From NCBI GenBank assembly GCA_965221105.1, contig OZ244871.1, positions 1,736,001 through 1,800,000 on the forward strand: a stretch of 64,000 bases of DNA, written 5' to 3'. Shown piece by piece: positions 9,102-17,347 of the stretch. A model generated the notes under the pieces. The model was given only the letters and a program-made list of their open reading frames with translations, had not been told where the DNA came from and did no database searches. Origin of the DNA: GM7GCV1 sp965221105 (GTDB taxonomy: Bacteria; Pseudomonadota; Gammaproteobacteria; Pseudomonadales; GM7GCV1). The translations under genes were made by a program, and so were the position numbers. Within the stretch, counting starts at the first letter, position 1, and each line of letters starts with the position of its first letter.

Positions 9102-10091
9102 ATGCACGCCATAGCCATTACGCCAGGCGAACCGGCAGGCTCCGGGCCTGATATCGTTCTCAAGGCGGCCATGCAGGATCAGCATGGTCAGCTGATTGCT
9201 GTCGCTGACACTGAACTGCTCAGGGAACGTGCCCGGCTGCTCGATCTGCAGATTGAGCTAAAACGCTGGTCTGAGGGGACTCCAGTGGTTCAGCATCAGC
9301 CAGGCACGCTTTGGGTTCTTGACGTTGAGCTGGCGACCGCCTGCTACCCCGGAAAGCTTGATGTTGCCAACGCTTCCTACGTTCTCGAAACGCTGGAGCT
9401 GGCCAACCGCGGTGTTCTTGACGGCACCTTCTCGGCCCTGGTTACGGCACCGGTGCAGAAAAGTATTCTCAATGATGCCGGTGTTGCCTTTAGTGGGCAC
9501 ACAGAATTTCTGCAGCAAAAATCCGGCGGTGGTGCGGTTGTTATGATGCTGGCATCCCCGTACCTGAAAGTTGCACTCGCCACCACGCATCTTCCGCTCA
9601 GGGAAGTCGCAGATGCCCTGACCATTGATGGGCTCATCCAGACAGTTCGGATTGTGCACCGGGATCTGGAGACTAAATTTGGTATCCAGAACCCCAGAAT
9701 TCTGGTAGCGGGACTCAACCCGCATGCTGGGGAAGGCGGACATCTCGGACGCGAAGAAATCGACATTATCGAGCCCGCCCTGATGTTCTCGCGCGAGCAG
9801 GGCATCAACCCGATTGGCCCGCTCCCTGCAGACACGCTGTTTACTCCGGGTTATCTTGAGCAGGCCGACGCGGTTCTTGCGATGTATCACGATCAGGGAT
9901 TGCCGGTATTGAAATCACAGGGATTTGGAGAGAGTGTCAATGTGACACTGGGTCTGCCATTTATCCGCACTTCGGTTGATCATGGAACTGCCCTTGACCT
10001 TGCTGCAACCGGCCGGGCGGACGCCAGTTCGATGCAAGCCGCTATCACCATGGCAAGCCAGATGGTTCTCAAAAGGACGCGAGCGCCTTGA
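9102..10091 (+). CDS. pdxA: 4-hydroxythreonine-4-phosphate dehydrogenase
   Basis: PdxA oxidises 4-phosphohydroxy-L-threonine in vitamin B6 (pyridoxal phosphate) synthesis. The 329-residue protein starts AIAITPGEPAGSGPDIVL, the family N-terminus, and carries SGHTEFL, the metal-binding NPHAGEGG and AMYHDQGLP motifs. The start at 9102 lies 26 bases after the surA stop. The stop codon overlaps the TTG start of rsmA, so the two genes are coupled. Confidence 0.96.
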   Translation: MHAIAITPGEPAGSGPDIVLKAAMQDQHGQLIAVADTELLRERARLLDLQIELKRWSEGTPVVQHQPGTLWVLDVELATACYPGKLDVANASYVLETLELANRGVLDGTFSALVTAPVQKSILNDAGVAFSGHTEFLQQKSGGGAVVMMLASPYLKVALATTHLPLREVADALTIDGLIQTVRIVHRDLETKFGIQNPRILVAGLNPHAGEGGHLGREEIDIIEPALMFSREQGINPIGPLPADTLFTPGYLEQADAVLAMYHDQGLPVLKSQGFGESVNVTLGLPFIRTSVDHGTALDLAATGRADASSMQAAITMASQMVLKRTRAP

Positions 10092-10900
10092 GCCCGTTGC
10101 CCGACCAGAAGTCGAACGGACACCGGGCGCGCAAGCGCTTTGGTCAAAACTTTCTCATCGATCAGGGCGTCATTGCCAAAATTGTCTCGGCCATTGGACC
10201 CCGCCAGAATCAGCACCTTGTTGAGATTGGCCCCGGCCTGGGTGCGCTGACGCTTCCTCTGGCAGAGTCAGGGGCCATGCTGACAGCGGTAGAACTTGAT
10301 CGTGACCTGGTGAAAAGGCTCGAACAGGATTTCAGACAGTTCAAAAATCTGCAACTTGTATGCGGGGATGCCCTCAAGCTTGACTTTGCAGAAATTTTCG
10401 CAGGAGAAGATCGGTTGCGAATCGTTGGGAATCTTCCCTACAACATATCGACACCACTCATTTTTCACCTGCTGAAGTTTGCTGCACGCATACAGGACAT
10501 GCACTTCATGCTGCAAAAGGAAGTTGTGGATCGCATGGCGGCACAGCCTGGAGCATCGGAATACGGCCGCCTCAGTGTGATGGTCCAGTATCACTGTCGG
10601 GTTCGGTCTCTTCTGGCTGTTCCAGCCGGGTCTTTCGATCCACAACCCAGGGTTCACTCGGCAGTCGTTCAGTTGCACCCCACGGCGCATGACCCCCTGT
10701 CCAAGTCCGAGGCCTGTCTCGACCGTATTGTCCGGGCAGCGTTCAACAACCGTCGCAAGACTGTACGCAACTGTCTGCGCGCCGAACTGAGTGAAGAACA
10801 GATTTCACAGCAGGGCATTGATCCGGGCCTGCGGCCGGAAAACCTGTCTGTCCAAGACTACGTAAAACTGGCAAACTGTCTTTGTGGAATGAGCGGCTGA
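10088..10900 (+). CDS. rsmA: 16S rRNA adenine dimethyltransferase RsmA/KsgA
   Basis: Dimethylates two adjacent adenines near the 3' end of 16S rRNA, a late checkpoint in 30S assembly. The 270-residue protein shows RKRFGQNFLID, the SAM-binding EIGPGLGALT (motif I), ELDRDL, and the catalytic NLPYNIS. TTG at 10088 overlaps the pdxA stop as TTGA; this is the only start that keeps the conserved RFGQNFL region. Followed three bases later by apaG. Confidence 0.96.
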   Translation: MSPLPDQKSNGHRARKRFGQNFLIDQGVIAKIVSAIGPRQNQHLVEIGPGLGALTLPLAESGAMLTAVELDRDLVKRLEQDFRQFKNLQLVCGDALKLDFAEIFAGEDRLRIVGNLPYNISTPLIFHLLKFAARIQDMHFMLQKEVVDRMAAQPGASEYGRLSVMVQYHCRVRSLLAVPAGSFDPQPRVHSAVVQLHPTAHDPLSKSEACLDRIVRAAFNNRRKTVRNCLRAELSEEQISQQGIDPGLRPENLSVQDYVKLANCLCGMSG

Positions 10901-10903
10901 CGC

Positions 10904-11278
10904 ATGAACTACCCCATTATCGATGTAAAGAGCTATCCACGGTACGAGCCGGCACGTTCTCAGGCTGACAAAGGCAGGTACTTTTACTCGTACCAGATCT
11001 GTATCAGGAATCTGGAGGGTGACAGCTGTCAGTTGATTAGCCGTTGCTGGCTGATTACCGATGCCAACGGCGTAAAACAGCAGGTCGTGGGTGAGGGCGT
11101 GGTTGGTCAGCAGCCGACACTGCAGGTGGGAGATGAATTTACCTATACAAGCGGCTGTATGCTGGATACGCCGGTTGGGACCATGGAAGGTTATTATATT
11201 ATGCGAACCTGTGATGGGCGGGAATTTCATGCGCCCATAGAGCCATTTTTACTGGCTGTGCCCGGCACTATTAATTAA
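10904..11278 (+). CDS. apaG: ApaG/CorD domain protein
   Basis: A 124-residue protein of the ApaG family, a fibronectin-III-like beta-sandwich of unsettled biochemical role that usually travels with apaH and rsmA. Family landmarks are FYSYQICIRN, RCWLITDANG, VVGEGVVGQQP, FTYTSGC and GTMEGYY. The start at 10904 follows the rsmA stop closely. A role tied to dinucleoside polyphosphate metabolism or stress is suggested by context only. Confidence 0.95.
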   Translation: MNYPIIDVKSYPRYEPARSQADKGRYFYSYQICIRNLEGDSCQLISRCWLITDANGVKQQVVGEGVVGQQPTLQVGDEFTYTSGCMLDTPVGTMEGYYIMRTCDGREFHAPIEPFLLAVPGTIN

Positions 11279-11300
11279 TCGCTGCACGCTGCTCCAGATC

Positions 11301-12140
11301 ATGGCCATCTACGCTGTCGGAGATATTCAGGGCTGCTATGAACCTCTTATGCGCCTGCTGGATACTCTCAAGTTTGATGATCGGGTGGATCAGCTATGGA
11401 GTGTTGGCGATCTGGTGAATCGTGGGCCTGATTCCCTCAGGGTTCTGCAATTCTGCAAGAGTCTGGGTTCTGCGTTTACCTGCACCCTGGGCAATCACGA
11501 CCTGCACCTGTTGGCAGTTGCGGCATGCTGTCGTAAGGTCAAGCGCACAGATACCTTTGATGATGTGCTGACCAGTCCTGATCGTGACGAGTTGCTGCAA
11601 TGGCTGCGCGTCCAGAAGCTGCTGCATTTTGACCCCGAGCGAAATCTGGCGATGGTTCATGCCGGCATCGCCCCCCAGTGGGGTCTGCGGAAGGCGCTTG
11701 AATATGCCGGAGAAGTCGAGGCGGTTATCCGCGACGACAGGTTAAGCGAGATTTACTATCACAATATGTACGGTAACCTGCCTGCAAAATGGTCCAAAAC
11801 GCTGACCGGACCCGTCCGCTGGCGGGTAATCACCAATTATCTGACCCGCATGCGCTTCTGCTCTCCCAAGGGGCATCTGGAACTGGAAACAAAAACCGAT
11901 GCAGACTCCGCGCCAAATGGCTACGCACCCTGGTATGCGGTGCCCAACCGTAAATCAGCTGATACCACTATCATTTTTGGTCACTGGGCGGCGCTGATGG
12001 GTAAGGTGCGCATCGGTCGGGTTGTGGCTCTGGATACAGGCTGTGTGTGGGGAAACCGATTGACCGCAGTGGACATCGACCAGCTCGATAAGCGCACATC
12101 CGTCAAGACAAAGAAAAAATCCAAAGCTGACTGTGTTTGA
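11301..12140 (+). CDS. apaH: Symmetrical bis(5'-nucleosyl)-tetraphosphatase
   Basis: ApaH splits Ap4A into two ADP and can remove Np4 caps from RNA. The 279-residue metallophosphatase shows the PPP-family motifs GDIQGCYEPL, GDLVNRGPDSL, LGNHDLHLL and VHAGIAPQW, plus FGHWAAL near the C-terminus. Length matches the family. It lies 22 bases after apaG and its stop overlaps the earliest possible start of the next gene. Confidence 0.96.
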   Translation: MAIYAVGDIQGCYEPLMRLLDTLKFDDRVDQLWSVGDLVNRGPDSLRVLQFCKSLGSAFTCTLGNHDLHLLAVAACCRKVKRTDTFDDVLTSPDRDELLQWLRVQKLLHFDPERNLAMVHAGIAPQWGLRKALEYAGEVEAVIRDDRLSEIYYHNMYGNLPAKWSKTLTGPVRWRVITNYLTRMRFCSPKGHLELETKTDADSAPNGYAPWYAVPNRKSADTTIIFGHWAALMGKVRIGRVVALDTGCVWGNRLTAVDIDQLDKRTSVKTKKKSKADCV

Positions 12141-12148
12141 GCCCACCC

Positions 12149-12490
12149 ATGAAAGGCGAACACCAGTGTCAACAATGCGGTATGAGCTATCCAGAGGAGC
12201 AGCAGTGCTGCCCCAAATGTGACTACGGAAGACACGAGCAGAATCGCTTATGCACACTCGAAGTTGATATCGCCCACGACCTGCAAACAGTTGACCAGGC
12301 TGTCGACCAGTTTCACGAGGCATTGGCGCAGGCCAGGCGGGAACTCTATCGGGAGCTGCGGCTTATTGTCGGTGGCGGTTTGATAAACCGGGAAGTGGGT
12401 CGGCTGCTGGAAACCGAGCTGCGGAAAAAAAGCATACGCAGCTATGGTCACGAGCGGCACAACAGCGGTGCCTATCTGGTACAACTCTGA
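12149..12490 (+). CDS. Zinc-ribbon protein with an Smr-like C-terminal domain
   Basis: A 113-residue protein not assignable to a named gene. The N-terminus has a zinc-ribbon pattern: CQQCG, then CCPKC about ten residues later. The C-terminal 75 residues follow the layout of Smr (small MutS-related) domains: VDIAHDLQTVDQAVDQFHEAL, a central LRLIVGGGLINREVGRLL in place of the usual IHGKG-type turn, and a final SGAYLVQL in place of GGAGATLVEL. Smr domains bind or cut nucleic acid, but the LDLHG His position is shifted and the HGKG motif is lost here, so activity is doubtful. A TTG at 12137 overlapping the apaH stop is an alternative start. Confidence 0.55.
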   Translation: MKGEHQCQQCGMSYPEEQQCCPKCDYGRHEQNRLCTLEVDIAHDLQTVDQAVDQFHEALAQARRELYRELRLIVGGGLINREVGRLLETELRKKSIRSYGHERHNSGAYLVQL

Positions 12491-12585
12491 CAGGCTGTCT
12501 GCGCATCCAGAGAGAGCGGCGGGTGTTGTTGCCGAAGCAAAAGCGCGTGTGCCGCTGTTTTTGGTTGCTTCAAGGAGGCGGGGAT

Positions 12586-12675
12586 ATGTCCGCCAGACAA
12601 CGAACGGCCTCAGAAATTCCTATTCTCATCACCCACAGCCAGCTGGGAGCTGGCATCCTGCAGCCTGCCCATTAG
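12586..12675 (+). CDS. 29-codon ORF with a strong Shine-Dalgarno, perhaps a truncated gene
   Basis: ATG at 12586 follows AAGGAGGCGGGGAT, the best ribosome-binding site in this interval, but the frame closes after 29 codons (MSARQRTASEIPILITHSQL and nine more). No family recognised. Since transposase debris begins about 60 bases downstream, it may be the 5' end of a gene cut off by a past insertion, or a small protein. Confidence 0.25.
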   Translation: MSARQRTASEIPILITHSQLGAGILQPAH

Positions 12676-12738
12676 CCACAACTTTTGTCAGAACGTAGAT
12701 AGGGGTAGGTGCCTTTCAGATCGCTCTTCATGAACAGC

Positions 12739-13200
12739 TCATAGGCACTGGTGCAGCAGATTATCGCGGTATACTCCCTCCAGATGATCGGGCGGTGGCT
12801 TCTTCTTCTCCTGTGCAACATCGGGCAGCACCCGGATCTCCAGATCGGAGAACAGCACCTTGGCGGGCGGTTCTGGCGTGTCCCGGTCCAGCAGGGTCAT
12901 GAGTAGCAACCGCCAGGCAATGACGGCCTTGATGGTGATGGCGCGCCGCAGTCGGTAAGCGTCGATGATCTGTTCCGCCTCCGCCTCCGCCTCCGCCTGG
13001 CTGGTCAGCAGGAACCATTCCAGCGGGTCAATCTCCTCACTGGCGGGTGTGGTCTCCTGAACATGCACCAGATTGGGCGTCAGCGACGCGGAGTCCTGGT
13101 CAGTGGGGTTCTGCAGCGGCGTGCCACGCACGACCCTGACACGCCCGCTCGGGAGGTCGTCGAACCTGAGGAGATCGCCACCTGTCAGCTGCTGCTGCAC
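12739..13200 (-). pseudogene. IS4-family transposase remnant (internally deleted)
   Basis: The reading frame carries pieces of a Tn5/IS4-type transposase: VHVQETTPASEEIDPLEWFLLTS, IIDAYRLR, then directly RAITIKAVIAWRLLLMTLL and VLFSDLEIRVL. In intact members the catalytic Glu region (RWRIE...K) lies between YRLR and the RAI segment, so about 25-30 residues including the catalytic Glu are deleted. Motif order is from general knowledge of the family. N- and C-terminal ends are unrelated sequence. Not functional. Confidence 0.65.
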
Positions 13201-13422
13201 GATCTGTATCCGAAGATGCCGATCAGGGCACCACCTGATCTGAGCATCCGTGAGTATGTGGTGAACCTGGGCAGGCTGGCTGGCTTTCAGCCAAGCACAG
13301 GACAGCCGGTTCCCGGAACCAGGCTCCTCTGGCTCGGCACCGTCGAGGTCATGGCTGGCATACGGACACTCAGGGCGCTCACAGCCGGAAAAATCAATGT
13401 AGAGGACTGGGACTCTGGATGA
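13195..13422 (+). pseudogene. Transposase C-terminal fragment, opposite strand
   Basis: The plus-strand frame ends with PPDLSIREYVVNLGRLAGFQ, then PVPGTRLLWLGTVEVMAGIRTL, which resembles the C-terminal tail of IS4/Tn5-type transposases (LxxLGGF...PG...LW.G). It abuts the minus-strand remnant tail to tail, so the locus holds two rearranged pieces. The assignment rests on motif resemblance. Confidence 0.45.
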
Positions 13423-13569
13423 TCACAACAACACTGCGTCATGTGTGGGGTGGTGATAGATCAAAGATGGCCCAAGCACCGCCCTCCTGGTCCAGGACCG
13501 CAATACACTGCACATCCGGCACCCCGACACCTGTCTGTCTGGATGAGCTGAGCACGGCAGAGGTAGTGC

Positions 13570-13575
13570 TATAAT
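13570..13575 (+). promoter_or_regulatory. TATAAT -10 box very close to the Sel1 gene start
   Basis: A perfect TATAAT ends 7 bases before the ATG at 13583. A start site at the usual distance would fall on or next to the start codon, and no Shine-Dalgarno is seen, so the transcript may be leaderless. No clear -35 box is visible. Confidence 0.4.
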
Positions 13576-13582
13576 TCTGGGC

Positions 13583-14668
13583 ATGTTCCGTGCCTTACTT
13601 ATTTACCTCGCGCTGCTTGCATGCCCTGTGTATGCAAACGATTACCTGGAAGCTTCAAAAAAGGCCGCTGAGCAAGGGGATGCTTCAGCGCAGTTCAATC
13701 TTGGTACTATGTATTCCTTTGGGGAAGGCGTACCCCAAGACGATGCCGAAGCGGTGCGCTGGTACCGCAAGGCCGCTGAGCAAGGGCATGCTACTGCGCA
13801 GTTCAATCTTGGAGTTATGTATGCCCTCGGTAAAGGCGTACCCGAAGACGATGCCGAAGCGGTGCGCTGGTACCGCAAGGCCGCTGAGCAAGGGCATGCT
13901 ACTGCGCAGTTCAATCTTGGAGTTATGTATGCCCTCGGTAAAGGCGTACCCGAAGACGATGCCGAAGCGGTGCGCTGGTACCGCAAGGCCGCTGAGCAAG
14001 GGGATGCTTCAGCGCAGCTCAATCTTGGTACTATGTATTCCTTTGGGGAAGGCGTACCCCAAGACGATGCCGAAGCGGTGCGCTGGTACCGCAAGGCCGC
14101 TGAGCAAGGGCATGCTACTGCGCAGTTCAATCTTGGAGTTAGGTATGATTTCGGTAAAGGCGTACCCGAAGACGATGCCGAAGCGGTGCGCTGGTACCGC
14201 AAGGCCGCTGAGCAAGGGGATGCTTCAGCGCAGTTCAATCTTGGAGTTATGTATGCCCTCGGTAAAGGCGTACCCGAAGACGATGCCGAAGCGGTGCGCT
14301 GGTACCGCAAGGCCGCTGAGCAAGGGGATGCTTCAGCGCAGTTCAGTCTTGGAGGTAGGTATGCCCTCGGTAAAGGCGTACCCGAAGACGATGCCGAAGC
14401 GGTGCGCTGGTACCGCAAGGCCGCTGAGCAAGGGGATGCTTCAGCGCAGTTCAGTCTTGGAGGTATGTATGATTTCGGTAAAGGCGTACCCGAAGATGAC
14501 ATACAGGCCTATGCTTGGTACAGCATTGCTGCTGCACAAGGCAACGAGTCGGCCAAAAAGAATAAAGACATCCTTACCGAGAGAATGACCCGCGAACAGA
14601 TTGCCGATGCACAGAAACTGTCGCGCGAGTATTGGGAAGTCTATGGTCCTGATCGCACATCCGAATAA
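13583..14668 (+). CDS. Secreted Sel1-repeat (TPR-like) protein
   Basis: A 361-residue exported protein: signal peptide MFRALLIYLALLACPVYA, then eight nearly identical 36-residue Sel1 units (consensus KAAEQGDASAQFNLGVMYAL, then GKGVPEDDAEAVRWYR) and a degenerate ninth plus a C-terminal helix (ILTERMTREQIADAQKLSRE). Sel1 repeats form alpha-solenoid scaffolds for protein-protein contacts, often in the periplasm or in host-interaction and stress pathways; the partner here is unknown. The repeats are almost identical at the DNA level, which shows recent expansion. It stands alone between transposase debris and the convergent rhlB gene. Confidence 0.9.
   Translation: MFRALLIYLALLACPVYANDYLEASKKAAEQGDASAQFNLGTMYSFGEGVPQDDAEAVRWYRKAAEQGHATAQFNLGVMYALGKGVPEDDAEAVRWYRKAAEQGHATAQFNLGVMYALGKGVPEDDAEAVRWYRKAAEQGDASAQLNLGTMYSFGEGVPQDDAEAVRWYRKAAEQGHATAQFNLGVRYDFGKGVPEDDAEAVRWYRKAAEQGDASAQFNLGVMYALGKGVPEDDAEAVRWYRKAAEQGDASAQFSLGGRYALGKGVPEDDAEAVRWYRKAAEQGDASAQFSLGGMYDFGKGVPEDDIQAYAWYSIAAAQGNESAKKNKDILTERMTREQIADAQKLSREYWEVYGPDRTSE
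13661..14524 (+). repeat. Tandem 108-bp repeat array, eight units
   Basis: Eight in-frame units of 108 bases encode the Sel1 repeats. Units differ by a few substitutions that fall in two blocks (GATGCTTCA versus CATGCTACT; TATGCCCTC, TATGATTTC or TATTCCTTT), in mosaic combinations, which points to unequal exchange or gene conversion among units. Because stops are absent from the unit, long open frames also appear in a second plus-strand frame and on the minus strand; these are artefacts. Confidence 0.9.
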
Positions 14669-14694
14669 GTAGATGGTGTTATAGGGGGTCTGTG

Positions 14695-15987
14695 CTAGCT
14701 GAGCATGTCCTCTGGAGGCTGCTCGCACTTGAGCTTGTTGCCGAGCAGTTTTTCGATCGGCTCCAAACGAAACGCATCGTCTTCACAGGCGAAGCTAATT
14801 GATACCCCGGTCTTGCCTGCCCGACCCGTGCGGCCGATGCGATGGACATAGTCTTCTGGCTCCTCGGGTAGTGTGTAATTGACGACATGGCTGATGCCGT
14901 CCACATGAATACCGCGCCCGGCGACATCCGTTGCCACCAGGACACGCAGTTTGCCGGACCTGAAATCCTCAAGGGTGCGCACCCGCTTGTTCTGCGGGAT
15001 CTCACCTGACAGTATTCCAGCAGGTACGTTCCGTTTGTGCAGTCGTTCATGGAGGCGGCGCACTTCGTCGCGGCGATTCGCGAATACAATGACTGATTCA
15101 GCATCATCCGAGAGCAGCACGTTTTGCAGCAGTCTGAATTTCTGTCGACTTTCAACAATGTATACGCGCTGGTCAACACTGTCGGCCGCAACGATCTGCG
15201 GCTCTATCTCAATGCGCACGGCATCATAGGTCCACTGGGCAGCAAGTCGCTCAACATCGTCGGTAAAGGTTGCCGAGAAGAGAAGCGTTTGCCGGTGATC
15301 CTTGTGCGGTGTCATGCGGACAATGCGCCTGACTTGGGGAATGAACCCCATATCCAGCATGCGATCTGCCTCATCTATGACCAGAGCCTCCACCCGATCC
15401 AGGTAGACATCCTTGTTGGTGGCGAAATCAATCAGTCGCCCCGGTGTGGCAACCACAATATCGACGGTGTCGTAATGCAGCGCACGTTTCTGTTTTTCGT
15501 AGTCCATGCCGCCCAGCAGAACCTGTATCTTCAGGCCGGTATATTTGGCCAGATCCCTGAAATCTTCGGCAATCTGCATTACAAGCTCACGGGTGGGGGC
15601 AATAACCAGCGCTCGTGGCTCGCCCGCAAAGGGTTCCTCATTCAGCGGGTTGTTCATCAGGTCATTGATGATAGTGATCAGGAACGCCGCCGTCTTTCCG
15701 GTTCCGGTTTGAGCCTTGCCGACCACATCGTTACCCGCCAGTGCATAGGGCAGGGACTGAGCCTGAATTGGCGAGGCATACTTGAATCCAAGATCAGCAA
15801 TGCCGTGCATCAAATGGATGGGCAGATTGAGATCGTGAAACCGAATCTTCCCGGGCTCGGGGGCTACCTGAAACTGGGAAATATCCCATTCTTGAGTGGC
15901 GCGGGTGCCTGGTCGACGCCGCCGTCCCCGTCGCGGCGCAGCCTCGCGCTGTGCGGAGTCGTTATTTTTTTCTGTCAAAGGACACAT
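14695..15987 (-). CDS. rhlB: DEAD-box ATP-dependent RNA helicase, RhlB type
   Basis: RNA helicase that unwinds structured RNA, in gammaproteobacteria usually for the RNA degradosome. The 430-residue protein has the motifs in order: Q-motif region (KYASPIQAQSLP), AQTGTGKT, PTRELVMQ, TPGRL, IDEADRMLDMGF, SAT, and the C-terminal HRIGRTGRAG. An Arg-rich N-terminal tail (PRRGRRRRPGTRATQ) precedes the core, as in RhlB of pseudomonads. RhlB rather than RhlE is chosen from the compact C-terminus and general sequence resemblance. Convergent with the Sel1 gene. Confidence 0.85.
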   Translation of the reverse strand: MCPLTEKNNDSAQREAAPRRGRRRRPGTRATQEWDISQFQVAPEPGKIRFHDLNLPIHLMHGIADLGFKYASPIQAQSLPYALAGNDVVGKAQTGTGKTAAFLITIINDLMNNPLNEEPFAGEPRALVIAPTRELVMQIAEDFRDLAKYTGLKIQVLLGGMDYEKQKRALHYDTVDIVVATPGRLIDFATNKDVYLDRVEALVIDEADRMLDMGFIPQVRRIVRMTPHKDHRQTLLFSATFTDDVERLAAQWTYDAVRIEIEPQIVAADSVDQRVYIVESRQKFRLLQNVLLSDDAESVIVFANRRDEVRRLHERLHKRNVPAGILSGEIPQNKRVRTLEDFRSGKLRVLVATDVAGRGIHVDGISHVVNYTLPEEPEDYVHRIGRTGRAGKTGVSISFACEDDAFRLEPIEKLLGNKLKCEQPPEDMLS

Positions 15988-16061
15988 CTATTGAGAGCCA
16001 AGTGCGAAGATTATAGCAGCGCCGGAGAGGATGTGCTTCAGCGAACGGGGTTCTCTGAAAA

Positions 16062-16280
16062 TCAGTAGTGGGGTGGGCGTTCGGTTTTCGGGGTGGTTTC
16101 GCCAACACCCCGCTGAATCTCCAGCAGCCGCTGGTTGCTCAGGTGCAGCTCTTCTCCAAGGCTGTCCAGTCGTCGTTGCTGCTGATAGAGCATATCACTC
16201 AGCTTCTGGATATGGTCTTCATGAAAGGCGACCTGGACTTCCAGTTCTACCAATCGTTTTTGCAGATCAGGCTCGGCCAT
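16062..16280 (-). CDS. slyX: SlyX family protein
   Basis: A 72-residue, almost entirely coiled-coil protein (LQKRLVELEVQVAFHEDHI, then LSDMLYQQQRRLDSL) ending in PPHY, as SlyX proteins usually do. Its function is unknown; the gene is often found near the SlyD isomerase gene. The ATG at 16280 has a perfect AGGAGGTGA upstream, which decides the start over the longer frame. Confidence 0.9.
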   Translation of the reverse strand: MAEPDLQKRLVELEVQVAFHEDHIQKLSDMLYQQQRRLDSLGEELHLSNQRLLEIQRGVGETTPKTERPPHY

Positions 16281-16358
16281 CAGTTCACCTCCTGGATTCG
16301 GTGACAGGGACAATGAGTATCGCAGCTTTTCAACCGGAATACGCACTGCTTCCGGATC

Positions 16359-16385
16359 AAAAAGCCCGCACGGGGCGGGCCTTTT
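16359..16385 (-). terminator. Rho-independent terminator after the phasin gene
   Basis: On the minus strand GCCCGC-CCCGT-GCGGGC is followed by TTTTT, with A-rich sequence on the other side, so it can act both ways. It would end the transcript of the phasin gene before slyX. The rest of the 16281-16587 gap shows no gene. Confidence 0.75.
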
Positions 16386-16587
16386 GAAACGGGCATTCTG
16401 ATAGAGAATCTGTATTCAATACGCACTGCCCCGGAGGGCATCGGGATCAATGTGACGGTTCACCGGAGTGGTCAGCGCCAAGGTTTCCCGCTGTTCAACA
16501 GCCCCATCTCCAAGCTGGCCACTTGGTTCTTCAGGTGATCCTGGCATGGATCATGGGGCGGCGGTAACAGGTGCGTAAAACCCTGCG

Positions 16588-17181
16588 CTATTTTTTCTTC
16601 CTACCGGGCGTAATCCCTTCGATTTTCTCGGTTACTTTGGACAGAATCGCCGGCAGATCAAGTCTGGTGTATACCGAAGCGACGGAATCACGGACATCGC
16701 CGATGCGCTTCTCAAGGTCAGATCGTGAATCCCTGATACGCTCCTCTGCTTCACCCTGAAGCTGCTCGCCGCGATCAATCAGCTCATCAAACAGTTTGGC
16801 ACCATCAGCGGTTACGCGTTCGTACTGACTTTGCAACCCGTCGAACGATTTGCCGTACGCGCCCAGACCAGCTAACCAGATTTGCTTGGCGAGCTGTTCG
16901 GCCTGTGCTGCGTCTGAAGCAACCCGTTCGCGTCGAGCCTCAACAGTTTTTCGCGCAACCTTCGCAGCCTTGGAAGCAGTTTCTCTGGCGCGTGAAGCAA
17001 CCGATGCAGACATCTTGGTGGGCGCACTCTTTTTTGCAGCAGGCTTGCGGCCGGCAGTTGTCTTTTTGGCAGCTGGTTTTCTAGCGGCCGTGGTTTTTCT
17101 GGCGGCGGGTTTTCTGGCCGCGGGTTTTTTTGCGGCGGGTTTGGCTGCAGCAGATTTGGTAGCAGGTTTTTTAGCGGCCAT
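16588..17181 (-). CDS. Phasin family protein with a histone-H1-like tail (PhaF-like)
   Basis: A 197-residue protein with two parts. Residues 1-55 are a Lys/Ala/Pro-rich histone-like segment made of KPAAKK and ARKPAA repeats, likely to bind DNA. The remainder is a phasin domain (KQIWLAGLGAYGKSFDGLQ, then LFDELIDRGEQLQ and a coiled coil). PhaF proteins coat polyhydroxyalkanoate granules and tether them to the nucleoid. In Pseudomonas PhaF the phasin part comes first and the histone-like tail last; here the order is reversed. No PHA synthase is in the window, so a nucleoid-associated role is also possible. Confidence 0.75.
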   Translation of the reverse strand: MAAKKPATKSAAAKPAAKKPAARKPAARKTTAARKPAAKKTTAGRKPAAKKSAPTKMSASVASRARETASKAAKVARKTVEARRERVASDAAQAEQLAKQIWLAGLGAYGKSFDGLQSQYERVTADGAKLFDELIDRGEQLQGEAEERIRDSRSDLEKRIGDVRDSVASVYTRLDLPAILSKVTEKIEGITPGRKKK

Positions 17182-17347
17182 GGGAAAGTATCCTCTCGTC
17201 TCGTTTAGCTGCCGGCATCATAGCGACGAGATTTAGAAATCTCTTACTAATTTGAAAGTGCTTTCTAATGATGAGGGGAGAGACAATACGGGGCATGATA
17301 CGAGCCCCTAACCTGCCCGCATAAGCCGGACTGCCAGTACTGGAGGT

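Noticed and set aside
13661..14524. Regular repeat array considered as a CRISPR or other non-coding array
   Set aside because: Units are contiguous, 108 bases, in frame and encode Sel1 repeats; there are no spacers.
13590..14588. A 332-codon open frame on the plus strand overlapping the Sel1 gene, and a 286-codon frame on the minus strand
   Set aside because: Both arise from translating a stop-free 108-bp repeat in other frames; they show no signal, start site or domain of their own.
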